This document shows positions 9,670 to 21,100 of a stretch of DNA of 64,000 nucleotides, one piece after another. The DNA is from Tetraselmis striata (taxonomy: Eukaryota; Chlorophyta; Chlorodendrophyceae; Chlorodendrales; Chlorodendraceae). The stretch spans positions 310,001-374,000 of the forward strand of contig VCJN01000308.1 in assembly GCA_006384855.1 (NCBI GenBank), given 5' to 3'. Numbering within the stretch: position 1 is the stretch's first letter; the number at the start of each line of letters is the position of its first letter. The notes under the pieces were generated by a model that worked only from the letters and a program-made list of their open reading frames with translations, did no database searches and was not told where the DNA came from. The position numbers and the translations under genes were made by a program.

Positions 9670-11713
9670 CTACAGCTCGTCGTTGCGCGCCTTCTGCTGC
9701 TGCTGCTGCTCCTGCTGCTCGGGGGATGGGTCCAGTGGGAGCACGTCCTCCACTGACGGGTCGCCGTCGCCGGGCAGCTTAATGGTCCGCTCGATGCTGT
9801 CAATGTTGGACACGATCTGGTTCGGTATCTCATCCACTGCGCCGGAGGACGCCTGCGCCATCGAGTTGATCATCGCCTCGTTCAGCATGATGTCCAGGTG
9901 GTCGGACGCCTGCGGGCCTCCGCGCAGGTCGAACCTCAGTGTCTGCGCCACCGTGTGCGGAAACTCCACTGTCGTGACCTTGATGCCCGCAGGGTTGAGC
10001 CGCTTGTTGTGGCGCCACTTGCGGCACATCAGGCCGGTGCTGACGAGCGGCACCGTCGCGTCCCCGTTGCACATGTTGATGCCCTGGTGCGGCGGCAAAC
10101 CGCGCCACAGCATGCCCGAGGCCGGCAAGGAGATGTCAGCGCATCGCCACGACTGCCACGGGGGCGCATCATGCACCCCGCCAGGCGTCCCCGTATCCAA
10201 CCGAAAGTACACTGCCGCCTTCCAAAGACGCAGGGACCCACCCCCGCTGGCTCATGCATATGTTCCCCATGGATGCCGGAATGTGCAAGGGCGCAAGCGC
10301 CCCGGCTCTCACCGACGTAATACACTTTGTCTCGTCCTCCACGTCTGTGTCCAGCGAGATGTCTGTACCCAAGTCCTCCTCGTTGGAGTCCCTGAGGATC
10401 GGGTCGGGTGAGAGCACAGCTGAGCCAACACCTCCCGATAGCCCACCTTAACAGCACAAGAGTGCAAGAGGCAGGGTGGGTTGGGGGTGGGGGGCGCTTG
10501 GAACCTGTAGAAGTAGCGCCGCTCGGTCGGGTTGTCCACACCGTAGAGGCAGAGGATCCGCAGCGACGGCGCGTTTGGCAGCGGGGTGACCAAGACGTCG
10601 GCGTACTCTTCCGAGACGCCCCTGAAGCCGTCGATATCTGGGCGGCGGCAGTGCACTCCGCGCGTGAGATGGGCTCGCGCAGGGGGGGGGGGGGGGGGGG
10701 CACACGGGGCGAGGCCAGGTGCTGCGGGGAGCGGACCTGCATACAGGGCGCCCTGCCGCTTGATGCGCGACTTCACCGCCGGCGGAACTCGCTCCAGCAG
10801 CAGCCGGGACGCTGCCTCGACATCGAGCTCCTCCACGGTGCCGTTCCTGCAGTGCAGCCGGAGGCGCAAAGGATAACGCGCCAGGCCACACGGTGCGCGC
10901 AGCGGCCGGGGGGGGGGGGGGGGGGGGGGGCACTCCTGGCTTTGCCCGTGATATGGGGAACGCACGCTCCCACGTCTGCGCTAGGTCGGCATGGCGGCAG
11001 GCGCAGCCGACCTGTTGATGGTGAGGAAGGCGCCGTGCGGGAGCGTGCTGTTCCCCTTGACATCCATGTCGCCGTGCCCGCGCTGACGCTGGCAGTCGTC
11101 GAGCGCGTCGCCGTCCTTCTCGCCGGAGAGGGAGCCCCACACGAGGTTGCCGCCTGCGCGCCGGCAGACAGGGCGGCGCCGCCAGCCAGGTCAACCGCCG
11201 GGGGCGCAGGCGGGCGGTGCCTGGAGGGCCGCCGGTGCAGCCGACTGGCTGGAGGCGGTGCAGGGTATGGCACGGTGGTACTCCACTAGGTCCAAACACA
11301 ACATGCGGTTTGATTCCCGCTTTAATTCTCGAGTTTAGCGAACAATGCCCGAGGTCTACGATGGCGATCCAAGAGCGTCGGCCAATTAAATCACCACGTT
11401 GTGGGGGTGGTTGGACTTGAGTTCAGGCGCAATTTCCCGTTGGCGGAGAGGTACCGGTAGGCGGGCGGGAGGCGGAGCGCTGGCCTCGCCTTTGGGGAGC
11501 ATCACGATGATGCAGCCAAAGGAGCGCACGACCCGCAGGCGCTGCTTGCGCGGCATGAGCATGTCGCCCATGCGCACGCCCATGCCGCCAAAGCCAGCCG
11601 TGTCCTTGGTCTCGCCTGGCGGGGGCGCGGGGGGGGGGGGGGGGGGGGGGGGGGGAAGGGGGCTTCAGAGGCGGTGGCGGTCCGGCTGTGCTTGCACCGG
11701 TGCTGCCAATCAG

Positions 11714-11755
<42 letters not shown>

Positions 11756-13097
11756 TAGGGGGGGGGGGGGGGGGGTGCAGGCATGCTGCTGTGGGGACCG
11801 CCTCGGCCTAGGCGCTGAGCGCTGGCCCCGCGGGCGCACCCGACAGCATGGCCGGCAGGGCCTTGGGGACGCCCAGCAGCGGGACGCCGATGTGGCCCAC
11901 CACCGCAAGGTGCTTCTCCACCCAGCCCTCCCCCGCCGTGGCCTCCACCCACGTCAGGAAGTGCTGCACCACGTTGCCGCCGTAGCTGTGCGAGAAGAGC
12001 GCCACCTTCTCCCCGTGCACGCGCAGCATGAGCTCGACGTGGTTGCGCACGCGGCTGAGCAGCGCGTCGCGGCGCTCGAGGTCCATCGGCGCCAGGCGCC
12101 AGTCGTACGGGAAGGCCGCCATGGTGTTGGGGTCGTACCCCATCGCCACCAGCTTGTCCACCGCGTGCTTCCACATCTCCATCCCAAACACCACCTCCAC
12201 CGAGCCGATGTCCTGCGCCGCGCGCACCGTGATGTCGGGCGGGTCGAGCCCCGTGGTCTCGTCCAGCTCCAGGTGGTCCAGGAAGCAGGAGACGTTGGAG
12301 GTGAAGAGCCGCGCGCTGACGGACAGGGAGCCCCACAGCCGCCGGCGCAGCCACCGCGCCGCGCAATTGCGCCCCTTGTACAGGTCCAGCGGGGTGTTCG
12401 TCATGCCTGCACGGCCCGGCAGGCATCCCCGCTCAGCGACAGGGATCCAGGGCAGCAGCGCCGGGCTGGCGGTGCTGTCCCCCCAAATCAGCCCCTCCTC
12501 CCCCTGCCCTCCGTCCTAGCTAGGTTTCAGCGGGCGGCCCAGACGATGTATCAGCGAACCTGGGATGATGACAACCGGGTGCTTCGCCTCCAGCTCCGTC
12601 TCCGGGGGCTTAGGGTTCTCGTCGGGCTCCTCGCGCTCCATCAGCCCCGTCATCATGGGCAGGTAGTCCCGCAGCTTGTCAAAGGTGACACCCATCTCAT
12701 CCAGCGCCTGCCGTATTAGGACCAGCACCGGCATAGCACTAACATTAGCACAAGCATCGGCAGCATAAGAATCTGCATCCGCATCAGCAACAAACAGCCC
12801 CGCCTAGGATGGGCAAGCGCACACAACATTGGCAGCAGGCGCCTCATTGTTATATTCTTACTTTACTTCCCCAGAGCGCGCCCACCGCACCTGCTGCATC
12901 TGGCTGTCCTCCGAAATCAGGGATCTCAGTCGCGGCAGGTCGACATCCGGGGCGGGGCCCAACTTGATGGCCAGCGCGACGGCGAACACCACGCCCAGCA
13001 CGCGCGCCAGCACCGCGTAGCGGTTGTGCCCCGGCTTAGTGGGCGCGGGCGCCGCCTTGTCCTTGCCTTTGCTGCCTTTGGACGCACCGCTGGCCAT
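9670..13097 (-). CDS. PDAT1: Phospholipid:diacylglycerol acyltransferase (PDAT, LCAT family)
   Basis: PDAT moves an acyl group from a phospholipid to diacylglycerol, making triacylglycerol without acyl-CoA. Nine exons on the minus strand: 13097-12891, 12707-12560, 12406-11840, 11615-11490, 11153-11012, 10846-10737, 10637-10505, 10391-10313 and 10083-9670, giving 641 residues, the normal PDAT length. A basic N-terminus precedes one membrane span (about residues 27-45), as in ER-anchored PDATs. Then come HPVVIIPG, ETTGLDPPDITVR, FPYDWRL, and the nucleophile elbow FSHSYGGNVV (Ser 259; the usual Met of HSMG is Tyr). Further on are KALPAMLSGETKDTAG, ILCLYGVDNPTERRYFY, NGDATVPLVSTG (catalytic Asp 512) and DHLDIM (catalytic His 566). 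The C-terminus is Gln-rich and acidic. The intron after 11490 appears to use a GC donor, chosen because it restores the MLPKGG motif of the family. Several introns carry poly-C tracts, and one carries an (AT)n repeat. Confidence 0.92.
11715..11776. repeat. (AT)n microsatellite followed by poly-G, in a PDAT intron
   Basis: About 40 bases of uninterrupted TA dinucleotides run directly into a G tract of about 18 bases (plus strand). The whole lies in the PDAT intron between exons 3 and 4. On the sense strand it reads poly-C followed by (TA)n. Confidence 0.95.
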
Positions 13098-13790
13098 GCT
13101 GCTCGCGGGGGTGCTCGGCGGGGGAGGGTGGTGTGTAAGCTGAGGTGGCGCAGCTGAGTGAAGCAGCACGCAACCCGAGGGATTTATACCGAGGGGTCGC
13201 TTCGTTTTCAATTGTTGCCGATGCGGGCAACTGAGAGGGTTCCTCCCTTTTCTGTCGCAGGCGCTGCGCGAGCGCGGCGTGAATATTCTGGCGTCAGCCC
13301 GGATAAGTACTCGTAGGCTGTACCCGAACTCGTGGAGGGGGCGGGGAGTAGGACTGGTGAGTGGCTTCGCGCGGGTTTTAGACGTCGCCAGCGACCACTC
13401 GCAGCCGGCGCTCCCCGTCCTCCTGGACTCGGCGGCTTGATCAGCAGATCAGAGCCATCACAGCGGATGATGTCCGGGAAAGCGACGTGACAGGTTTAGT
13501 CGCAGTTTTTTCCTCGCCCCCGGGACAGGACTGGCAGTGAAACCGTTGCAGCGTCTCTACGACGGCCGTTCAGGCAACAACCCAGCTCCGGAAAGCCCTG
13601 GGTAGGCGACGCTCCGTTAATAGTCATAAAGTAATTTGCCGAAGCATTCTGCAATACTAATTGGGGGTCAGTGACGGAATTTCCAACACTGTCGTTGGAT
13701 CACCGTCTAAAACACTGCCATGAAAATACCCGGCACTGACCACGAAAGGTCCGCCCTACCCGTTTAGGCGTCGGCCCATTCGAGTGATGC
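13098..13790. other. PDAT 5' flank and spacer
   Basis: It contains the PDAT promoter and 5' UTR. The PDAT reading frame stays open upstream to a Met at 13211, but the added residues are low-complexity Pro-rich sequence and I prefer the downstream Met. Beyond about 13300 there is nothing recognisable before the LINE. Confidence 0.5.
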
Positions 13791-16700
13791 GAGTTGGGCC
13801 GACCCGAGTAAGCATTTCGGGAGTGCGATACATGTGCAACAAAGAAGGCAATGTGAGGGATGGAGGGCCCGATGCCATAGCTGGAAAAAATTCCCATTCC
13901 CAGTAAAATCCAGGGCGCCGTGAAGGGAGGGGGGGACCCCGCCCAAAATAAAGGCGGTTAAGTCCTCGGGTGTTGACGCAATAACCTGACTACTAATAAA
14001 ATCCCTGAAATCCGGAACTAACAACCAAATTTATATGACGGTGATACCCCCACCGCGGGCACTCCACTAACATATGTTCGATAGTCTCAGATTCACCGCC
14101 ACATGCAGGGCAGTGTTCAAGGAACCGCTCAGGCATGGCATGAATCCGGGCCAATCGGCGGGCAGTGGGAAATACTCGGGTGCGTAATTGTATCATAATG
14201 TGCAGCCCGGCCACAACCCCCGTGGGGACACCCACACCGTACTGTGGCAACGGGCGGTTTGACGCATAAGACGCCTGGACATATATACCCCGGGTTCTAT
14301 TGCGTGCAAACGATGCCGACGATTCGTAACGCGCCCACACCGATGCCTTTACTAGTTTAGCGGCATCGCGCGCGGCTAGTGACCTCCACTCAAGTGGAAG
14401 GTGCGCCCCCCTCAGCTAGCCCTACGTTCGCCCTAGCTAGTCGATCTAACCACCGCGCGCACAATCCCCGACGTCCACGTGTTAGGGCGCGCCCGACTTA
14501 GCTGATCTGACTACTAAATGGGTTATACATGTATTCAAGTCGGGTGCTGTAAGGAACGCCCGAGCCCGTGCCGCAGCGGCCGTAGCCTCTATGGGTGCAA
14601 TATCCAACTCCCACATCATCGGTGCAGTGGCCACCCCATGGGAGTTTTTACCCACCCCAAATGAGGCACCGCAAGCACTGATTGAGTACGGTTTGTAATT
14701 TATTCGCGCCGCTAGTTCTATCCATGCCCCATACTTCACACCCGTAAGTTAAAATCGGCAGTACTCAGGCTTTAAGGACAGACACACGCAGCACAATAAT
14801 AGGAATCATGTCCCGTCCAACTAATACCGAATCGAGCGCCTCAATGGCGCGCTTACCCTTTTTAACCCGGTCGTCTACTATATGTTGCATACCTCAATCC
14901 GACTTAATGACCGTACCCAAATACCTATATTCATTTTCAACCGGTACCCGTTCCCCCCAAGATGCCATCGGGCAGCTTGTTCGCGTAACGCGGTCTCGTC
15001 GGAATATCGGCCTAATGCCATCACCCCACACTTAAGTACCCGAAACCCCATAAAATTGTCCTCCGCCCACTGCGAGAAGTGGGCGAACATGGCATGCGGG
15101 TTATCGAACGAGCATGTGATACCAACAGCGTCGTCCGCGTACCACTGACCTGGCACCCTTAGTGATAGTTGCCTTGCCGCTAATGTGTCGGTGCACCCTG
15201 GTACATCACACCCTAGATGTTCTACCCCATCGAATGTATCGTTTATAAATATGTTAAATGGGATGGGGGAAGCGGGGCATCTATGTCGGGGGCCACACTC
15301 TATGGGTAAGGGGTCTGATAGTGTTCCCGGGGCCACCCGTGTCGCGACCCGTACCATACTATCCCTATAAAAAGTTTTAATGAAGGTAAGCATATGACCC
15401 GTAACTCCTATGGCTTGTAGTTTTAGGAATAAAAGCTCATGAGCTGCGGTGTCATAAATGTAAAGTAAAGTTCGCCCCGGGACATCGGCCGAAGCCGCCC
15501 CAACACTTGACCTCTTGCGCCAACTGCAATCGTAGGTCTAGCATAGCCCGTAGACCATTGCCTCATTCGAACCCCGAAGGGCTAATGCATCAACCGGGGA
15601 AACCCAGGACACAATAAGCCGGGACGATATTGCCGAAAACGCATCGTTGTGCCTTCCTAAAGTCAATACAACCCGCGTACGTGGATGGGTAGACCTGCCG
15701 CTTGGCGACGAGCCGCGATATCGAACAAGCTTGCGACTGGCATGGGGCTCTTCTCATTCCGCATAAAACCCGCTTGCCAACGGCGAATTATCCCTTTAGC
15801 TTGGCAGACATCTTGCAAGCGTTGGGCAATGACGGTCATAAGGAGTTTCATAGCAGCACCCATAATCGAAATACCCCCATAATTGTCCATAACGGTCGCG
15901 TCGCCTTTCTTGGGCACCGATACTATGGCCGAGCTACGCCGCTGCTGGGGGATATAGTTCTTAGTCCATATCCCGTTAATTAAGGCCAGAAGTGCCTTGC
16001 CAAAATGGCTATTTGGGGCGTGTATCGCCAATTTCAAAGCCTCCGCAGTAATCCCGTCCTGCCCATGGGCCTTGTAATTTCTAAGCGCCTAAGAGCCTTG
16101 ACTAGTTCCTGCTCTCATGTTATATGCCCATTAATCTCGTTTAGTGCGGGGGCAATGGGTGGCGATGTACCGTGGCGGTGTCCCCACGCCGCACTGTATA
16201 TCGCAACCCGTTGTGCTAGGGGTGGGGGGTCACGCAGCAGCTCCCGATAGTGCCGCGCCCAGCACGCATTGATTTCGTCTGGCTCGGTATGAAGTACCCC
16301 GGCCCGATACCGGATCGCGTATTGGCTGGTTGTTCGCGCCCTCGAATGAGCCCTGCCCCTTACGGAGAGCGCGCGCCCACTTCCAGAACTCCCGTCTCCC
16401 ACCACCCTTCTTAAAATCCCGAACCGCTTTTTGCACGGCCCGCTCCCTCTGGCGGCGGCGGTTACTACGTACTAGTGTCCGGACCCTATGCCGTGCAGCA
16501 GCATAACGTGCCGACGCTAGAGCGGCATCCCGAGGGCCCCTAGTCCCCCGGCACGCCATAAATAATTAAAGCCATGCGCCGATGATTGATCGCACCGAGG
16601 ATAGACCGTTGCGGCGGCGGCCCTAGGCCACGACGCCTGGGCTTGGTAACAGCCCCTACCCCACGCGTCACCGACCATATTGCCAAGATAAAATGGTCGG

Positions 16701-17800
16701 CGCCGGTGTCCAGGGACCCCCCCCCCCCCTCCCGAGGGCCCGCCGTCTACAGATGGGTCATCTAGAGGGGTGAGCACCGCGAACGGATTAGCGGTGACAA
16801 AATCGTGGAACGGCTTCGGCCATTCAGAGGGAGAGTCAACATGGGCCGGTTTGGGAATGGACCTTGCAGACCGGCGTTCATGCATGGGAGGTGGACAGGT
16901 AACCTCACGGATGGCGCCCACGGGGAAAGACGAAAGGACAGGGAAGTGATCGGAGGTGTCTCAAGAGTAGTCCACCCATGCCGAGGGCGAGAGAGGGGGG
17001 GGGGGGGGGGGGGGGAGGGAGGGCCTATAGTGGGGGGTCTTGCGGTGAAGTGGTCGAGAACGCGGTAGCTGCCCCTCCGGCAATTACCGCGTTCGCGCGC
17101 CGATGCATCCCGCGGCCACATGGGCTTACCGCCGGGAAGGTACCGCCAACGCCTAAGTAGAGCCGTCAACTCCCTTTCATCCATGTTCCAATCCCCCCTT
17201 CACCACGATCATATCTCTCGTACGAATCCGCGACAACTCTTCGCGCAGGCGGTCCCGATACGGTCCCCCCTGTGAGCCGGTGGGCAAATGGGCCGAGATA
17301 AACATAATGGCCGCGGAGTCACTGCAACCCCCCCCCCCCGCCCCCCCCCCCCCCCCCCCCCCCCCGGACACGGGTCCCACATGGGTGGGGCGCCCCGACT
17401 GCCCGCGCCCGGTACGGCGACCGGACTAACACACAACACCCACGTTCCGATGCAACGCGGTCACCGAACGAATAGTAGTTAGAGTACCCATTAAAACGCA
17501 CTCGCATATCGGTCGCCCTGACCGTGGTCTCCTGAACGAGCAAAACATCTACAGATCGCTCGATCAGCAGCGCGCCAACATCCTCCACCTTAGAAGACAA
17601 CCCATTCACATTAAGCGTCGCAACGCACATGTGGGCGGGCATGGGAGGGAAAGGAAAGGGCAAGGGGTTTTGAGGGGGGGGGGGGGGGGGGGGCGTTGCG
17701 ATCCCAGTACGAGCGGTGCTCGCGCAAGTACCACCCCCGCATAGTATTTCGTCGCATAGTATTTCACGTGCAATCGAGTCTGGTTTTGCCGAAAAGAGTG
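13791..17800 (-). mobile_element. L1-like non-LTR retrotransposon (LINE), decayed
   Basis: Reading on the minus strand, an APE-type endonuclease begins near 17637 with MCVATLNVNGLSSKVEDVG and SVDVLLVQETTV, continues with FISAHLPTG and ends near YRVLDHF. The reverse transcriptase follows. Fingers at 16037-15663 carry GGISIMGAAMKLLMTVIAQR, and CIDFRKA lies near 15670. After the SINE insertion comes YDTAAHELLFLKLQAIGV. The palm (15393-14878) carries PIPFNIFINDTFDGVE and WYADDAV, the YADD catalytic motif. A C-terminal zinc-knuckle CPACGGESETIEHMLVEC lies near 14100. The element is spread over many frames with frameshifts and several poly-C/G runs, so it is inactive. The domain order matches plant and algal L1-clade LINEs. 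The 3' end near 13.8 kb and the 5' end (possibly as far as 18.2 kb) were not fixed, and no target duplication was found. Confidence 0.85.
15459..15649 (-). mobile_element. 5'-truncated SINE nested in the L1-like LINE
   Basis: On the minus strand, the segment from about 15649 (near GCGTTTTCGGCAATATCG) to 15459 (ending AACTTTACTTTACA) matches the body and tail of the SINE at 58692-58945, including TGATGCATTAGCCCTTCGGG and GGGGCGGCTTCGGCCGATGT. The tRNA-like head is missing. It sits inside the RT region: CIDFRKA is encoded just before it and YDTAAHELL just after, which in an intact LINE are adjacent (FRKAYD). It is therefore an insertion in the same orientation as the host LINE. Confidence 0.85.
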
Positions 17801-18180
17801 CAACGGCTGCTTCCACTACTGAAGAAGCATCGTTTTATGGCTAGGAAGGACAAGCAGCGACGAGAAGGGGGGTCAGAGGTGGAGCCTGCAAGGCGGAAAC
17901 GGGAAACGGGAGGGCGCTGCCGAAGGCAGCGAGCTGGGATATGGCAGGCGAGCTGGTGTTTTAATAAACCTAAGTAGCTCCCCGGCCGGGAACGCAGGGC
18001 TCAAGGGCGACGGGGCAGCCCGACCGTACTAAATGAAACCTGGTGGTAAAGGTAACTTCACCAGTTGAAACCACCAACAGATCGTGCGGGTTACACTAGG
18101 GCAGCTAAGATTGTTGGGAAACCCCATTAACATGTTAGATAAGACATTTCAACCATGCAATTGAGTCTGGTTTTGCCAAG
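17801..18180 (-). repeat. Possible LINE 5'-end monomers (direct repeat)
   Basis: A motif of about 22 bases (minus strand GGCAAAACCAGACTC, then AATTGCA or GATTGCA, followed by a GAAAT-containing run) occurs at about 17797-17760 and again at about 18178-18150. Near 17740-17770 the unit GAAATACTATGCG also repeats in tandem. Since they lie just upstream of the LINE endonuclease, they may be 5' UTR promoter monomers of that element. This is an inference from position. Confidence 0.4.
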
Positions 18181-21100
18181 CACACGCGGTTCGTTTACGG
18201 CTGCGAGCGTGAGCGGGCGTGGGCGGCGAGGCGTGTGCCAACCAAACGAAGGCCGCAGAAGATGTCTTGGTTTGTATGGGGACTCGCGCCGAGAGGACGT
18301 GCTTGGACCTCGATCGAGGTGAAGGCGTAGAGCTGACGCGGATGGGAGACGTTGGCGCCGGCGAACGTCGGACTCACCGACATAAGGCCGGTGGAGGTGT
18401 GAAATTAGTATAGGGAGGGTGCCTTGTCCCAACGGCGCCGTGCAGCAATTGCCGCGCGCCATGGCGGTGCGCGACAGGAACCGGAAGTACAGATTTGCAA
18501 GAGCGGACAGGTTGACGAGTGCCCAGCACATCAGCGGCACATGTACGATGAGTACCGGCTGCGCGTGTAGGCGCGCGAGCGCACCGCGTACATCCATGTG
18601 GAGTACGGTATGATGTACGCGACGCGACGGGAAGTCTGCACATTACGGAGGGTGGACACATGACGCCGCGCGACGACGGCGGTGCACGCACGGCCGCTGC
18701 CATCACCAACGGCGGTCGTCCCACCGCCTCGCACGAGGGGCGGCACCTGGAACGCATAGCGCATCGGGGCGCGGGCACAATAAGGGACCTAGTGTGGCCG
18801 TGCCATATCTGTGTTAATGTGTGTCGGGGTCGGTTGCCGGCGATGTCGCAGAAGACCCGCCGACTGGGTTAGTAGTCGTCGCGGGTATCGCCTCGCGGAG
18901 TGACCGTGGCGAAGCGGCCGCCGCTCATGCACCAGCGACGGTTGTTGACCACGTCACATGTCGCAGACCCACGATGACGCCTCGAAACGCATAGATCACG
19001 CTAAGTGGCGGAGCTGCCCCCCCGGCGGGTAGCTCGTGATGTCACGTTACACTGTCGAAGGTGGGATTTCGTGAAGTCGGGAACATGTTGGCCGGCGTAG
19101 AGGCTGTGACAGTTTACGCCGGTCTGTAACGATGCCGGTGTTGGTGAGACGAGGGTAATGACGAGGCGGCCGCCGAGGTTCCAAACCCGGAACCGGAAAA
19201 GTAGTTACGGGAACCACGAAACGTCGAATAACACGCGATGTGGTAGAGCTTTCCCGCGGCGGGCAGCTTCGAGTTGTCGTTGTCCTTGTGATGACGACAT
19301 TGCGGTAAGAAACGTCGGAAGTGCGACGGACCAAGCCGCGCAGACGCTTCCAGTTGCAACCACGGCAAACGTTGCTGCGGCACGGTGAGGGCAACAAGCT
19401 CTCAATAAAACACATGCACATGGTGGGCGGTGCCATCCCCGTAACGGACCAACTACATGGATAGTCCCCAAAAAGCACAACGCGCAACGACCGTTGATGC
19501 CACAATGCCATGTTGCGAGGACCCGTGGAGCGCGTTGAAGTGTCTTGCAGAATGGCAAACGGCCGTCCTGACGACACGGAAGTCCTCCTTCGTCCGCGCC
19601 GATTTGTTACGGTAGGCGTAGTTGTCGTCGTTGACAACCGTGACGAGCAGCGGCCGTGGTACCGAGCGCGTCAGCTCCACCTAACCCCAAGAGTTGATTC
19701 ATGTGAGAGGGTGCTTCACTATGGGATCCCACAACAGTTGGTATTGCGGCTCGGCTTCGGGTGTTGATTTTTGAGACCCCAACGGGGGACCCCCAGCTCT
19801 AATTCCATACCCTGCGCATCGCCACCCGAAAGCGCCCCAGCTGCAAAGCCAAGGCAAGAACGGAAATCGACCTCCGGTGCTCGAGTCGAAAAAATCACAC
19901 TACCGAGGGGTTGCTTATCGTTCCATGATGATGTAACGCATGTGCGCGGCACGGCGACTCGCCACTGGGAAAAGGAACCTCAATGCGGACGACTTGATCA
20001 GCCTCCGCGACCCTCGTGCGCACAAGTACGCGAAGCCGCTGCCGACGGCAGCGAGCTGGAAAATGGCACGCGACCTGGTGGTGGCTGTCCTTAGTAGCTC
20101 CCCGGCTTGGAACGCAAGGCTCACGGGCGGTGCACTAGCCTCCCGGACTGTCTCGTAAATATATCGTAATGGCCCGTAATCGCGATTTTCCAAGGAGATG
20201 GGCGTGTAATCCCCGTATCTACCGTGTAATGCTAGGCTCAGTAGTCGCAATGACGTGCCCGTCTCGCCCGCATGTCGTAATATGCTACCAATAGCATGTG
20301 TGCCATGCCCATAGTACATTGGACCCACATCGCGTCTCGCGCGTGTACCCGTAATCGCTTCAGATTTCGCCACGCTGTACTTTAAAGCATCACAAGCTCT
20401 GTGACGACGCAACGCTCAACGGTACCGCAGGTCTCAAGCCGGCTAAGTTCAAGTCGCGCGGACACTTTACCATGCATCTCAGGAGCACGAGCGCCAGTGA
20501 GTAGTAGTCCCTACCAAACCCCGTCGCTGCGAGCCGCCGGTGCCGAGTAGTGGTGTGCCATGGGGCGTCGCAATTTCAAGCGCCGTATTCCTTTGGGCAA
20601 GGAGGGCTGGATGGTTGCCGAGGGGATTCCGGAACCGGTGACCGAGAGAATCCGCTGCCGCGCGTGTAGCGCCTACTCCCCGAGGAGTCGGTTCTACGAC
20701 ACGAACATATGGGCGTGCGCCGAGCTGCCTTCGCCCACCGCCGCGCATGTCGCTGCCGGTGGTAATGGCGCCCCTACGGTAGCCGCTGCACCGTACGGCC
20801 GTCACGCCACTGCTCCGCCGTCCGGACCGGGTCAGACCGAAACGCGAGGCGAGCCGGCCGGGTGCATCGATACCGTCGCCGCCGCCATCACCCCCGCTGC
20901 CATCTCCACCGCTCTCGTCTCCCAGAAACGAATCAACGAGCCCCGCAGCACCCAACGGCGGGGAGGGGCATTCGCCGGTGTCGTGTGATGGTGGCATGGC
21001 AGCGCTGGAGATGAATGCCGAACTTCGCGTGGGCGCTGTCATAACCAAGACGTTCGGGACGCGGGGGAGCTTTCTCGGCCAGGTCGCCCCCCCCCCCCCC

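Noticed and set aside
11688-12719. 343-codon plus-strand ORF opposite PDAT, and similar long ORFs opposite TOP3 and the J-protein gene
   Set aside because: These are shadows produced by high GC and runs of homopolymer. The opposite strand carries the conserved, phase-consistent exons.
17322-17371. Possible 50-base intron in the L1-like LINE (GT...poly-G...TTGCAG on the minus strand)
   Set aside because: The ends look like splice sites, but joining the flanks does not restore the endonuclease reading frame. A simple poly-G insertion explains it better.
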